Shown one piece after another: positions 38,056-48,649 of a stretch of 64,000 bases of DNA (its first letter is position 1; every line of letters starts with the position of its first letter). A program made the position numbers and the translations under genes. The notes below the pieces were generated by a model. The model was given only the letters and a program-made list of their open reading frames with translations, made no database searches and was not told the origin of the DNA. Source of the DNA: Congeria kusceri (lineage: Eukaryota > Mollusca > Bivalvia > Myida > Dreissenidae); assembly GCA_027627225.1 (NCBI GenBank), contig JAPFQT010000167.1:176001-240000 (forward strand), in the 5' to 3' direction.

Positions 38056-41000
38056 GTAAATAAATAAATAAATAAATAAATTAATTAATTAATTAATTAA
38101 TTTATTTATTTATTAATTTATTAATTTATTAATTTATTAATTTATTAATTTATTAATTTATTAATTTATTAATTTATTAATTTATTTATTAATTAAATAA
38201 TAAACGAATTTGTTACATATATATATTTGTTGTGTGGAACATTTATTTTTTGGTAGAAACTTTACATACATACATTCAGTAATACATCAATCTTCAAGGC
38301 TTAGATATATACATATTGTTATTATTATTCCCGCGTCATTATAACATGATTACATAACAAAATGTGTATACAAACAACAGTATTAACACATGTACACAAT
38401 TGAAATGATATGTCATAAAGAAATTGCATGTCTAGCAAATAATATGACAAAGACACAGAATTGCATGGAGTATATAATGTATTTATGATATTGTGGATAC
38501 TACAAAATAATGTTATGACATACAAAATAGTTATTACATAACAAAATGTGTATACAACTATACATACAACGGTATTAATACATTTACATATACATTGAAA
38601 TATGTCAAAAAAACATAGCACGTTTACAAAGAAAATGCGAAAGACACTGAATTCCATTAAGTACATATATTATGTGTAAGAAAGATATTGCAGAGACTAC
38701 AAAAATAATGTTATGATAAACCAAAAAATTATTTAAATGTGTATTAATCCTGGTCTATTCAATTCTGCTTATACAATATATGTGAACAAGCTGACTAGTG
38801 ATAAATTTCTTAATTCTTCTTCTGTTTTTGTTGTATTTTTATTAATTTCTAGAGAGTGCCTAAATCTATTAAATAGTCCCAATTTAGAAGGAATTTTGTT
38901 TTTTTTTCTCTGGCAATGAGATATATATCGTTTTATTTATAGGCATAACATACTTAAATTGTTCATTTTTTAATATGTAAAACCAAGTATCATTACCTGA
39001 CATGTTAGCTGGATAGTTAAGCTGTGACTATTTTTATTTACAATATGAACAGCAAATTTAAGAATTTATTTTTTTTTGAGCATGTACACAGTTCCAGAAC
39101 AAGTGAGTAATATTTTCTATTTCATTATTACATGTTTTCATATTAGACATATGGGCTGAATATTCTGTGGACAATTCTTGATTTGAGCCATTGGACATAT
39201 GTAACTTTATTAATATTGAACACAACTGCATATACATTTTTCCAGTCAATACCAAATAATTCTGAATTCCATTTTGTTTGACTGGTTGCGACATCACTGT
39301 ATTTTATGAACACGTTTATCTTCTTTAGGATTTGTTACAATTTCCTTTACATATGTTGTCGTAACAGGTCCTTGAATGTCATTCTCATATGTGAACATGT
39401 CTTCAAAATCATAATGTATTTACTGATTACTAAGTACTTTTATCAAGTCTTGGTGCAATAGAAAATTCACACTTCTTCCAGTTTAGATATAAAACAATCT
39501 CTATATATCAATATGTCACTAACACATCGAATACCTCTTTTATATAGGCTTTTAATATATATATATATATATATAAGTATTGTCAATTTTAAAATTGTTG
39601 TAAAATAGAGGCATATCTAAAATAGCTTCATTATTGACTATAAGCAACTTTTCAATATACATTATAAAGCTGTTTAAAACATATGGCCTTAATTTATTTT
39701 TCAAATTTAGGTTTCTCAGCGAAAATTTTGATATCAATGAAAGATTTAACTAATTTATAACAGTTTCCGTATCTCTGAAGCCATGTTAATTTCATATGCT
39801 TTTAAAAGGAGTAAACATTTATCATTTGTAACCCCCCTTATTTATATTCCTTAATAGTTACTGTGCTTTCTTATTTTGCTTTGACATGCCCATATGAAGT
39901 CATAACAAAGTTTTGTTAATTTGTATCTAGTATCTATTCTTGGAGTTGGGAAGCGATACCAATAAATGGGTAAGTAGAGGAAGAAGTAGTGACTTTACAA
40001 TTATAGTTATTTTTCCTAGAGGAGTACTATCTCTTCGGTTCCAATAAGTTATTTAATTATGGATGCTGTTTTTTTTTCTTCAACATTTGTCATTTCCATG
40101 TATTCTAAATTTATGTCATGCACAATCCAAAGAACTTTAAAAGATGTTGCTACCAATTTGCATTTAGGTGTAATCTACATATTACTGTGCTGCATAGAGC
40201 CTATCCATGTTTAATTAGTTTTATCAAAGTTTATCTTCAGTCCAGAGTATCTTGAAAATTCATAAAGCATGTTTTTGTACAATAAAGAATCTGACCCGTC
40301 AAGTAATAAAAATGTGTCGTCAGCAAATTGTGATATGTTGTATTCTATGTCTTTGATTGTTATACCTTTTATTTGTTTGCTTTATCTAATTTTAATGGCG
40401 AGTATTTCTGCACATAAAATAAAAATGCAAGCGCTTAGCTGGTCCCCTCTATACAAAAGGAATTTGACAAAAATCCAGTTATTTGTATAGAGGCCATAGT
40501 ATTATGCAAAAACAGGGATATCGATTTTCGAAACATTGGTCCAAAGTTAAAGAATCTAAAAGTATTTTCTATCAATTTTTTAAAATAATTCGCCATAAGT
40601 AGACCAGTTTAATTATTATTCTCTACATATTTTGTAATGTCAAAGGTAATCTAGTGCCTTCACCAATAAATCGCCCTTTAATGAAACATGTTTGATATTT
40701 GGATATTAAAATATCAAGTACTGTTTCTAATCTATTTGCAATGGACCCAGATGCCAATTTATAAACAACATTTAATAAGGTTAAGAGTCTTAATTGTTTT
40801 TAATAACAACGAGGCTTGTGTCCTTAGGAATGCACGTTAGTAATCCGTTTCTTTTTGAGTTATGACAATGCAATTGTGTTAAAGCCACAATTAATACTTC
40901 TTACTATGAATTAAGCTGTCATATTCCAAGAAAACTTTGTAGAACTAAGCAGTAAAGCCATCCGAACCTGGGCTCTTGTCATTTTTCACATTTTTAAGTG

Positions 41001-42589
41001 TACAAGCAACTTCATTGATATTCAGTGGTCCTTCAAAAGATTCCGAATGTATGTTATTTAGTTTTGGCACATTCACAATTGTTAATTTATATCGAAAGCA
41101 AATTCATTTTCGTTGCTTTTGTTTTTATAGAATGCACATGCTTCCTTTAACATAAAATTATCATTTTGTTCATTAAACCTACACCATTTTATGTTTCTAT
41201 GAAGGAAATGGTCGTGTCTACATAATGTTTAGATTCAAGAGTGCCAACATTTTGAAGGTTTCTCACCCTCTTCTAGCCATTTAGCTCTTGAACGTATCAG
41301 TGAACCGTTAACATTACTTTCTCCTTTTAATTGTTGTAATTCATTTTGTAACTCTTGAAGTTTAATTTTTGTTTACGTGTTTACGTGTTTCGATTTAATT
41401 GTTCAATTCTGATTCATGTTTGTGTTTAACTTTGGTTTATACGATGAAAATGAAATTGTTTTCCGTCGGATTTCCATAAGTAATGTTTTCAAGAATAGTT
41501 GATCATTAACAACAAACTGCTCATAATTGTTATTAAGTGTTTCTAGATTCTCTGTGTTATATACTGGGGTGCAATATTGTTTTTTTTTATAGTTGCTATC
41601 AAGCTATTGATGCAATTTAAATAATCAATATCGTTTAAGAGTGAAATATTGAATTGCCATACACCCTTTCCATGTTATATAACTCCAAAAATGTATTTCA
41701 AAGTTAATAACTGATTTATAAGTTGAATCTTGTTTTGACTGTCTAATTTTCGAGGACATACTTTTAGAAGTGAGGATAAAATCGAGCCTTAATGGTGTTA
41801 ATGATCGCCTCCATGTGTATTGTTGAACATAACCATTTCTATATCTAAAGGTATCCATTATATTGTTATACCTTATAATGGCTTGTAAAGGATCTCTTGA
41901 TTTTTATTATTATTAAATGATTTATTATTAATATAGTCCAAGGCTACATCCAATACAAGATGAACATTTCCACAATTGCAAATTCATATTTTTCTAAAGT
42001 TTTTTTTAAAGGTCATTAGCAATGAGGGCATATCATTATTAGGGCCATTTAATGTGCATAAAATAAACCTGTTTGCGATATAGGTCATATATAATAATTA
42101 ATAACTACCAATAGAGTCTTTTTTTCAATTTTATGTAGTGTGGTTGGCAAGTTTGTTTTAAATATATTTAAACTTATAATAATCATATCGAGTCAACTTA
42201 CGTACGATTGCGCTAAGTACTATACTGCCAAATTTTTAAAATATTAGCATGTGCAATGCATTCATCCTACAATAAGGTATTATATTCTTTTAAAATATGT
42301 TTATTATTCATGTACACAGGTTGACGATACATGTTTGTTTTGAAACGCTTAATCCGCAGAAAAATTAACTCGAATCGTTCATAAGCCCTGCATACATGGG
42401 ATATTATCTCTTAAAACAATGTATCACACATCATCTGTCATTGTTTTTGTTTCTGCTGCTGATTGTGCTGTTCTTGTGGTTGCTGTTCTATAAGTTTTGC
42501 TTTGCAGGGCGGAACCAGGCCCTTGTGGAGGTTCAGATCGTTCGCGACATGGAGACGAGCCGCAGTACCTTAGTTTGGTCGCTGATTGA
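33883..42589 (+). CDS. Gene 2: immunoglobulin-superfamily transmembrane receptor
   Basis: Exons: 33883-33967 (start and signal peptide), 34256-34590, 34783-35104, 35372-35641, 35792-36085, 36416-36742 (five Ig-type domains), 37133-37270 (transmembrane), 37523-37678 and 37798-37824/37829 (cytoplasmic), and possibly 42508-42589. Junctions from the second Ig exon onward are phase 1, the hallmark of shuffled Ig exons. The ectodomain has many N-glycosylation sequons. After the membrane comes a basic stop-transfer (YRKFRRR), then a tail with YDHSEIYLEI. The likely role is cell-surface recognition or adhesion with tyrosine-based signalling; the ligand is unknown. The tail either stops at TAA 37827-37829 or uses the strong donor GTAAGT at 37825 to reach 42508, whose frame ends ..DEPQYLSLVAD and is followed by AATAAA at 42671. 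The first Ig exon is broken, so the gene may be a pseudogene or have a different 5' end. Confidence 0.75.
34256..34590 (+). pseudogene. Gene 2 exon 2: disrupted N-terminal Ig-like domain
   Basis: Good borders (TTTCAG acceptor; GTGAGT donor at 34591), but the frame is broken. It opens as TTGDTRITSTFLYPTIFNIT followed by CYWTV, then meets TGA. After a shift of frame it continues NMIVFFRNTRTFSHSAG and FFTVLQINNTDLKCEIQSG, where a TAA follows, and then KADCNCVKDSAVSC in the same frame. The pattern Cys, hydrophobic strands and a second Cys suggests a V-like Ig domain. One frameshift plus one stop, and an out-of-phase junction to the next exon, indicate an inactivated domain or accumulated sequence errors. 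Confidence 0.5.
34783..35104 (+). CDS. Gene 2 exon 3: Ig domain 2
   Basis: It contains VTMIENATAMLHCIAEGYPT (strand B cysteine) and QKSGKYTCVASNKHGQSEQD (strand F Y-x-C). The usual strand C tryptophan is replaced (MMIIKDD). Donor GTATGT at 35105, phase 1. The only in-frame acceptor (AG 34781-34782) is phase 0, which does not match the phase 1 donor of exon 2. This junction is therefore uncertain. Confidence 0.75.
35234..35282. repeat. (ATA)n microsatellite in gene 2 intron
   Basis: About 48 bp of AAT/ATA repeats with one GATA interruption, in the intron between Ig domains 2 and 3. Confidence 0.9.
35372..35641 (+). CDS. Gene 2 exon 4: Ig domain 3 (canonical)
   Basis: It begins Y-PPTV, typical of C2/I-type Ig domain starts, and has all landmarks: TSCRYQSGNPP, VRWTKD, LLIQKAARTDAGIYRC and IATN. 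Sequons: NTS, NGT, NFT. The donor GTTATA is weak but keeps phase 1. Confidence 0.85.
35792..36085 (+). CDS. Gene 2 exon 5: Ig domain 4
   Basis: It begins Y-QPIV and contains NVTVTENDSVVFHCVGEGFP and SQDMGQYLCVASSTIG. As in domain 2 the strand C tryptophan is missing (VRLLKNN). Domains 2 and 4 resemble each other more than domain 3, which suggests duplication of a domain pair. Donor GTACGT at 36086, phase 1. Confidence 0.85.
36416..36742 (+). CDS. Gene 2 exon 6: Ig-like domain 5 lacking canonical cysteines
   Basis: It contains GGKVTFTFSALANPLPNISD, FTWKKC, LTVDNITESDYGMYILQVGN and a final strand. The tryptophan and the D-x-G-x-Y motif are kept, but the strand B cysteine is Phe and the strand F cysteine is Leu. 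An extra pair (KKCTDTNPC) lies close together after strand C. Donor GTACGT at 36743. Confidence 0.85.
37133..37270 (+). CDS. Gene 2 exon 7: transmembrane segment
   Basis: ELPAAPTSSVNL leads into a hydrophobic run of about 23 residues (GIILAGSSALVIISIVFIVA) and then CVYRKFRRRTDSI. This is a type I membrane anchor with a basic cytoplasmic flank. Phase 1 on both sides. Confidence 0.85.
37523..37678 (+). CDS. Gene 2 exon 8: cytoplasmic tail
   Basis: Serine/threonine/proline-rich text (PTTSYPSESTVQSSTLPSEP) then LYDHSEIYLEIFGQLLASN. The two clustered tyrosines, one in YLEI (YxxI), are plausible phosphorylation sites. Acceptor AAAAG, donor GTAGGT, phase 1. Confidence 0.75.
37798..37829 (+). CDS. 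Gene 2 exon 9: micro-exon or terminal exon
   Basis: Continuing in phase 1 it reads DGAHNDAQSS and stops at TAA 37827-37829. However, the stop lies inside a perfect donor GTAAGTATCC at 37825, so the exon may instead be 27 bp long and spliced on in phase 2. Both outcomes are possible in different transcripts. Confidence 0.55.
37921..38190. repeat. AATA/TTAT microsatellite with strand switch
   Basis: (AATA)n runs from about 37921 to 38080, passes through (TTAA)n and becomes (TTTATTAA)n-like TTAT repeats to 38190. The left half is the near reverse complement of the right half, so the tract can fold into a long A/T hairpin. Confidence 0.9.
38340..42140 (-). mobile_element. Degenerate LINE with endonuclease, reverse transcriptase and zinc-binding parts
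   Basis: Minus-strand order: endonuclease (about 42130-41620: RFILCTLNGPNNDMPS, GNVHLVLDVALDY, YTWRRSLTPLRLDFILTS); linker; reverse transcriptase (41045-40905: LKNVKNDKSPGSDGFTA; 40470-40260: RGDQLSACIFILCAEILA and NISQFADDTFLLLDG, the FADD catalytic motif); zinc-binding tail (39297-39058: NITHLFWNC). Frames are broken many times, so the element is dead. The motif style (SPGSDGFTA, CAEILA) fits the L1-like side of non-LTR elements. The endonuclease N-terminus is absent, so it is 5' truncated. The region 38340-38720 holds two copies of a 187-bp unit, probably 3' UTR. It lies in the putative last intron of gene 2, antisense to it. Confidence 0.85.
38345..38720 (-). repeat. 187-bp tandem duplication (LINE 3' UTR?)
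   Basis: TTACATAACAAAATGTGTATACAA occurs near 38350 and again near 38533, each followed by matching ATATGTCA, AAAGAC(A)CTGAATT and TAC(A)AAAATAATGTTATGA blocks. It directly abuts the LINE 3' coding end. Confidence 0.7.
42508..42589 (+). CDS. Gene 2 candidate last exon with YLSL motif
   Basis: A long pyrimidine tract and TTTGCAG precede a GC-rich exon. In the phase 2 frame left by the donor at 37825 it reads AEPGPCGGSDRSRHGDEPQY then LSLVAD and TGA at 42587-42589; AATAAA follows at 42671. QYLSLV is a YxxL-type motif suited to a signalling tail. Another frame is also open (RNQALVEVQIVRDMETSRS) and could join the exon-like piece at 42769-42870 (GDSGKEKPVWGVMV..DHYSDVF). The assignment is therefore an inference. 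Confidence 0.4.
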
Positions 42590-42706
42590 TAATACAAGTT
42601 GTTTTTGTTTTTTTAAATGTGTATATATAATGTACGTATAATACAATATTCAAACATGCACATTCTGTAAAATAAATCGCATCGTTTGTTAAAGCAAGTG
42701 GCCATT

Positions 42707-42735
42707 GTGATGTGATGTGATATGATGTGATGAAT
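42707..42735. repeat. (GATGT)n microsatellite
   Basis: Five to six copies of TGATG/GATGT lie just 3' of the candidate gene 2 last exon. Confidence 0.8.
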
Positions 42736-42768
42736 ATTATAAATAAATGGACTTCAAACAATGACACA

Positions 42769-42870
42769 GGTGATTCAGGGAAGGAGAAACCCGTATGGGG
42801 CGTGATGGTGCAGTCATCAACAGACCATTACTCTGATGTCTTCAGGGTCAGCTGTGCACGGCGCCGATAA
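42769..42870 (+). CDS. Exon-like piece downstream of gene 2
   Basis: Acceptor ACACAG at 42763-42768, then in phase 1 GDSGKEKPVWGVMVQSSTD, HYSDVF, RVSCARRR and a stop TAA. It could be an alternative terminal exon of gene 2 if 42508 is read in its phase 1 frame. It is not supported by any second line of evidence. Confidence 0.3.
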   Translation, partial: GDSGKEKPVWGVMVQSSTDHYSDVFRVSCARRR

Positions 42871-42879
42871 TGAAGGTTG

Positions 42880-45250
42880 TAGCCGGATATGTAAGAGATA
42901 TCAGAACCCATCTTGACCCTACTATTTTAGCATTCAGACGTTAGAATAAAAACATATTCAACTGCCCAGTACGCTGTATATTGCGACGTAAATGGTATTC
43001 AACAATGCTAATCTTATGCTAATTTTAGAATTATTTGCTTTACTTTTAATTATTTATTACGGACATGCAAGTGATGTTTTTACTCGGAATATTTGCAAAC
43101 GCACACGCATTTTTATTTAGTCTATTATCTGTCTAAGAATGGGTTTGAACATTCGGCCGCATGACTTTATATGGAACTGTTTACACACATTCGTCAGATA
43201 ATCCACAAAATATTCGAACTTCATTCCTTCAACAAATCCCTTACTGAAATGATATATGAATGTGAAGTAACGGCGAACACTCATCGAACAAACTGCGAAT
43301 ACAATGGTTCGCCGTTCTTGTTCGCTACGTCTTTGTAGATAAAGTAAATTATTGGCGAACATGCCTTTAGCTGTTCACGGTTTGTTCGCTGAGATTGACA
43401 AGTTCGCGGACTGTTCGCAGTAACAACTTATGAATTCGCTGACTACTCACATTTGATACTTAAGCTTGTGTGTTGCTTTGGTTAATTAGAAGATGAACTT
43501 ACATATTTTAAAAGTTTACAATATTTTCATTTTAAGAATGATGCCACAGAATAGAATAATTATGATTGGTCTAATTCAAATAGTTTCAAAATGGAGGGAA
43601 ACTGGTGATTTACTAAACATGTACAGACACATATTTAGTGTTTGCACTTGATTAAGAAATGTTACACATAACTATTTTGGTGATTTGTAATCATTTTGCT
43701 GTACATTATGAAAATATTCTGATGTTACCTAGTAACATAAGGTTCAGAACATTCAAGTTGTTCTTATAAAAAGGTCCACCTTTGAGTACTGCTATCAAAC
43801 ACGATGACACAATAGAATTAAGCACCATGAATCATATCTCATTTTAATTTCTTATTTCAATGTCCCTTTAACTATAATTTAGTTATTCATGTCACTAATA
43901 CAAAATCCAAAATTGTATTAGCCACACGTTAAAATAAATGATTTATTAACAATTATTTTTGTTTGACAAACGGAAATTAAATTACAATGATCTGGAACAT
44001 TTTTTTTTTATCAAACAGAAACATAATAACAGTTCGTTACTAGTTTGCCGAATGTACAGGATGAGGAAAGCTATTAGAATCAATAGTCGGTTCTACTTCG
44101 TATAATATCTCAATAGTTCGCCGAGAAGTTAAGAATCGATAATTAATATACCTTTGTACATGTACATGTTTACACTAGTACAATTTCCGAGAGTTTATTT
44201 GCATTTATCTGTATAATGTTATGATTTATTACAATATTGTTTACATGTGATGATGAACACTTTCTTATTACAATGCTTGGTAACTGTGTATAATCGCTAC
44301 GTCAATATTATTTATATGCTATAATATTGATATGCCATAACATTGTATAATGTTTAAGCAATACATTTTGAAATTGAACTAAGCAGTGCATGCATAATCT
44401 TATTTGTAGAACTTTTAAGAAATAAGTTATGAAGATATCATTAACATAATGCAAATGATATTATTGAAACACTTAATACAACAGTCATCAAGGGACATAG
44501 GGACGGGTCGCAATTCAATACGGGCAGCTACAGTTAGCAAATCAACACCCAAGCGGGCGGCTCTTATCCGTTTTAGAGTTTTCATTGGACAGGCTCGTTG
44601 AGCCATTGAACAATGGAAGAGTTTTGTTCAGGTAAGGGCCCGGCTTCCACCGAGATGCGGACAACAGGACCAATCAAATGATTCCGGTGCGGGCCCGATG
44701 TGATAAACACATTACGGTGCTTAGCCAATTAACGAGGTGTGAATAAATTTACTGATCAGGGTGTGTGATTTATGACAGTAGCTAATTATTGATGTGATTT
44801 ACATGTTTAATTTAAAACCAGTGTATTGTGTATGAGAAGGTTGTTCGTACTCAACACGTCTGGAGGTCACCACTTCATACCATTTACTTGAATAGTTTCA
44901 TATTTTATTAAAGTGACACATAGTTTTATGTATGATAATACGACAGCAAAGATGATAATAATTTTAACTATTAGTGTACGACCAAGCCATGTAAATGGCT
45001 TACGAGTCACTAAGTTATACATAACTTGGTATAAACAATTCCGTCTGTATTAATGCCTTAAAGCCACTCATTAAAGTAATGTATACTCTAAAGATTTAAA
45101 AAACATGTGAGTTAACATTAAATATCACAAGGTATGTTAATTTGTTGAATACAGTACATGCGATTTTTTCATATAACATTATTGGATAAAAACAGCGGAT
45201 TTATATCTTTTGTCTATTTGCATACACTTAAGGCGTTCAGCGTAGGTCAT
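42880..45250. other. Mostly AT-rich spacer with a GC-raised patch
   Basis: No exons or elements were recognised. The patch at about 44490-44720 is clearly GC-richer (GGGCGGCTC, GGGCCCGGC, GCGGGCCCGA) and has short inverted pieces such as CATTGGAC...GCTCGTTGAGCCATTGAAC. Its nature is unknown. Confidence 0.35.
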
Positions 45251-45259
45251 AGTTATGAA

Positions 45260-47560
45260 ACTTGGAATTATGTGTGTACAACGAAAATAAAATGAATATG
45301 CATACACGTTCATATAGAAAGTGGTCTTCAGTGTCTACTTTGTTTTATCTTGACACAATAAGCAAAGCCGGTCTTCTACGTTTAAGTTTCTTAAGGTCCC
45401 GGATTCTAATCTCAATGGGAATGTACTCGTCCTTAATTGCGCTATATAAATAATCTCAAATGTTTTGGAAGATACACGGTCACATAATTTTCACAACCAA
45501 TGTTAGTTTTTATTTCTTTGTAGGTTCGCAGCTTGGGCTGGAAATTAAGTCCCTCAGTCCACTGTGCAGAATATTGGTCCTTAAATGTGTCGCTTGCTCG
45601 TGCCAAAACATATATAAGTGAGTGACTCGCCATGGATTTTGACTCGTAGTCTCATAGTCCCATAGAAAGATCCATTTTGTAAGTCGTTCTTATGGCATTC
45701 TGACGTGTCTATCCCACAATCCAAGCATAACAATATATCGCCAAGAGATTGTCGTCTGCCACCCTACTTCACCTGTGTTAGCTATAGTTGATGCATGTTT
45801 GTGTACACCAAGAAAGGCACGGATAGCCCTATTCTGTATCGTGTTACACTAGGCATAAGTTTTATGTCCCCAGACACCGGACGCATAATCCATAACTGGC
45901 ACAATGCTAGATTCATAAAGTGTTGTGAAACCATTAAATATTTATCCATTAATTGTCTTAGCTTTATTTAAATTTCTCCTAGCGCGCGACCAGCAGATTC
46001 CTGTCACGGTGAAGTTTAGGATGTCATTCAGTATGCAGCCTAGGTATTTATAGCTTTGCGTTATAATAAGTTGACTGTGTCACGTCCGATTCTAAATTCA
46101 AATCTTATTGGTTCAGGGCTCTGTTTCCTAACGTGCACGACGTTAGTTTTGGCAATATTATTTTTCATACGCCACCGTCTACACATGTCATCGACTGCAT
46201 TGATCATTACTTGTAGATTGGGCTCGTTTTCACGTGTTCACGTTGTCACTTAGTGTAACTATATCATTTGCGTACATAATAGTACATATATTTATGTAAA
46301 TCCCAAACAGTGTTAGTGAACTTATAGTTCTTTGTTTGACGGAACATTTTATGTCAAAGTATCTCGTGAAGATACCATTTACATTAATACTGTCTTGTGA
46401 CAAGCTATACAGATGTATTATGATTTATATAACTGTCCCGTGACGCCCATAATAAGACGTCTGGCTACGAGGCAATCTCGATCAACCCTGTCAAAGGCTT
46501 TCATCATAAAGCAGGCGAACGTTTGCAAACCACTTGACTTTATATTATGGATAATAGAGCAAAGAGTAAATACATGATAAGTACACGACCGCAGTTTACG
46601 GAATCCATTTTGCTCATCAATTATAATGCCATTTATTTCTAAGTATTGAGTAAGGCGGTTGTTCAATACGCTCGAAAATAGGTTACTTGTCGACGGAAGT
46701 AGGCTCATTGCAAGGTAATTTAGTGGTATCTGAGGGTCACTTGTACTGTTTTTTGGGAGGGGTCTAATTATCGATATATACCATACGGATGGGGCTATTC
46801 CTTTAGTAAAGCACTTTGTAAATAATTCAAACAGTAGCTTATGCGAGTTAGAGTTCTTGAAGACATAGTATGGCCAACTGTCATCACCACAGGCTTTTCC
46901 ATTTTTGCACTTGGCTATGGCTTTTTGTATTTCATCAAGTGTGATATTTAAGTTAAGTACACTGTTCACATCGCTTTGTCCGTTGTAATTATCATACTGA
47001 TTTGCTTGTTTCTCTAGATCAGCATTGAATCGCTTGACCTCTTCATAAAACAGTTCGTCAATCTTTGAACCCTCACATGCTTTTGCTTTATTAAAGAGGG
47101 TTTTAAAGTCCGTATCCAATCTTTCCAATACCTAGTGGTATCATAAACCACGTTGTCATTCTCGTCCAGAGTCTAAAATCGTATATTCGTATTTCCATGT
47201 TTTGGCCCAATATGTTTAATTTATTCCAGTTCGATATGTTTCGAGTGTTTGTATTTTCTTTTTCGTTTCTTTCCTTTGATCTTTCTATCAAATATTTTTT
47301 TTTTACATTGTATTCATGACGAAGTTTATTTTTCTCCCGTTTTGTTCCATTACATTTCAGGAACTGTTTTTCCGAAGCACATATGTTGTCAAAAAGAATT
47401 TTAAGACTACCGTCCCACCATGAATTACGAAATGTGTTTTCGCAAATGTTGACACATATTTATAACGAGCGTGCTTATTCAGTTTACTATAATAAACGTT
47501 GAAAATGTCAGTGTAGAGCGAATCAATTTCATTTTGGTTAGATTAGTATTTGTTCAATCA
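45260..47560 (-). mobile_element. LINE remnant of a second type (reverse transcriptase)
   Basis: The longest intact frame (47128-46418, 236 codons) covers the front of a reverse transcriptase: LDEIQKAIAKCKNGKACGDD, a SIIRPLPKNS block, NYLAMSLLPSTSNLFSSVLNNRL, DEQNGFRKLRSCTYHVF and MKAFDRVDRD (the A-box aspartates). This order and the KNGKA/DEQNGFR style differ from the LINE at 38.3-42.1 kb and fit Jockey/CR1/RTE-like non-LTR elements. Towards 47560 a degraded linker follows. Towards 45442 a C-terminal piece (QPKLRTYKEIKTNIGCENYV) is typical of such polyproteins. The F/YADD region is eroded, so the copy is dead. Confidence 0.85.
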
Positions 47561-47847
47561 TTAGTCAAAGGTTTCTTCATCATCAAATTCGGTGGGACCG
47601 ACCCGTATTCAAACCGTTTACCACTTATCGAATATTTTTGATAATTAAGACAAAGAACAGGGCCAAATTTGAAAAGAATCTTTTTATTTTTTGCAATAAA
47701 ATCAGTGTTTATCGTATGTAAAGTGACATTTAAAATTAATATCAATATCATGATTCTCATCATCATATTTATCATCGTCATTATAAGTACCATAACTAAT
47801 ATGTCAGTAGATGATGAGGTTGTTGCATAACAGTAGTGGTAGCATCA

Positions 47848-47872
47848 GATAATCATCATCATCATCATCATC
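47848..47872. repeat. (ATC)n microsatellite
   Basis: A short run of ATC repeats; similar CAT-rich sequence precedes it at 47745-47790. Confidence 0.85.
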
Positions 47873-48201
47873 AAAATGAAAATCCCGTGGACAAATATTA
47901 AAAATCCCATGGGAAAGCCAATTTTGCACATACATTTCAGAATGAAAGAAATGCAATTTCAATGCAAAACACATCAATTACCGATCACAATTAAACATTT
48001 AAACGTAAACTTTATGTAAAATAGTAATATATGAAAGAAAAGGGTATACAAGTTTGCGAAATTCCGGTGCTACTGTGTGATATAGATAATAATATTGTAC
48101 TTCTTGCCGTTCGTACATGCAATACATTCATATCAGAAGGGACTCAGTTCATATAAAGGAGATGTTTGCCTTCATTATTTTAACGGCCACGAGTTTATAG
48201 T
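47873..48201. other. AT-rich spacer
   Basis: Nothing recognisable between the ATC run and the tandem duplication at 48202. Confidence 0.35.
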
Positions 48202-48612
48202 CAGTTAAGAGCTAAGTTTGTCTAACACAAATGCCTGTCAAGTATTGTGTTGCAGTGTATTGTTTTCTTTTTTTTCTGATATGTGTGAAGGTGATACAAC
48301 ACATAACCATGTCATCGTTCATATGTTTGAATGTTATACAACATATAACTATGTCATCATTCATTGTTCAATTGTATTTTTTTTATTTTGTGTAGATGTG
48401 ACTATGTCAGTTAAGAGCTAAGTTTGTCTAACAAAAATACATATCAAGTATTGTGTTGCAGTGTATTGTTTCTTTTTTTTCTCATATGTGTGAAGGTGAT
48501 ACAACACATAACCATGTCATCGTTCATATGTTTGAATGTTATACAACATATAACTATGTCATCGTTCATTGTTCAATTGTATTTTTTAAATTTTGCGTAG
48601 ATGTGAATATGT
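48202..48612 (+). repeat. 206-bp tandem duplication
   Basis: Copies start at 48202 and 48408 with CAGTTAAGAGCTAAGTTTGT and remain highly similar throughout. Each copy also contains an internal pair (ACAACACATAACCATGTCAT / ACAACATATAACTATGTCAT). The two short frames it creates are products of the repeat. Confidence 0.9.
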
Positions 48613-48649
48613 TGGCAAAATATTATCAATATTTATTTAATAAATAAGT

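Noticed and set aside
47554..47793. 79-codon minus-strand frame as a small protein
   Set aside because: Met/Ile-rich translation of an ATC-rich low-complexity tract.
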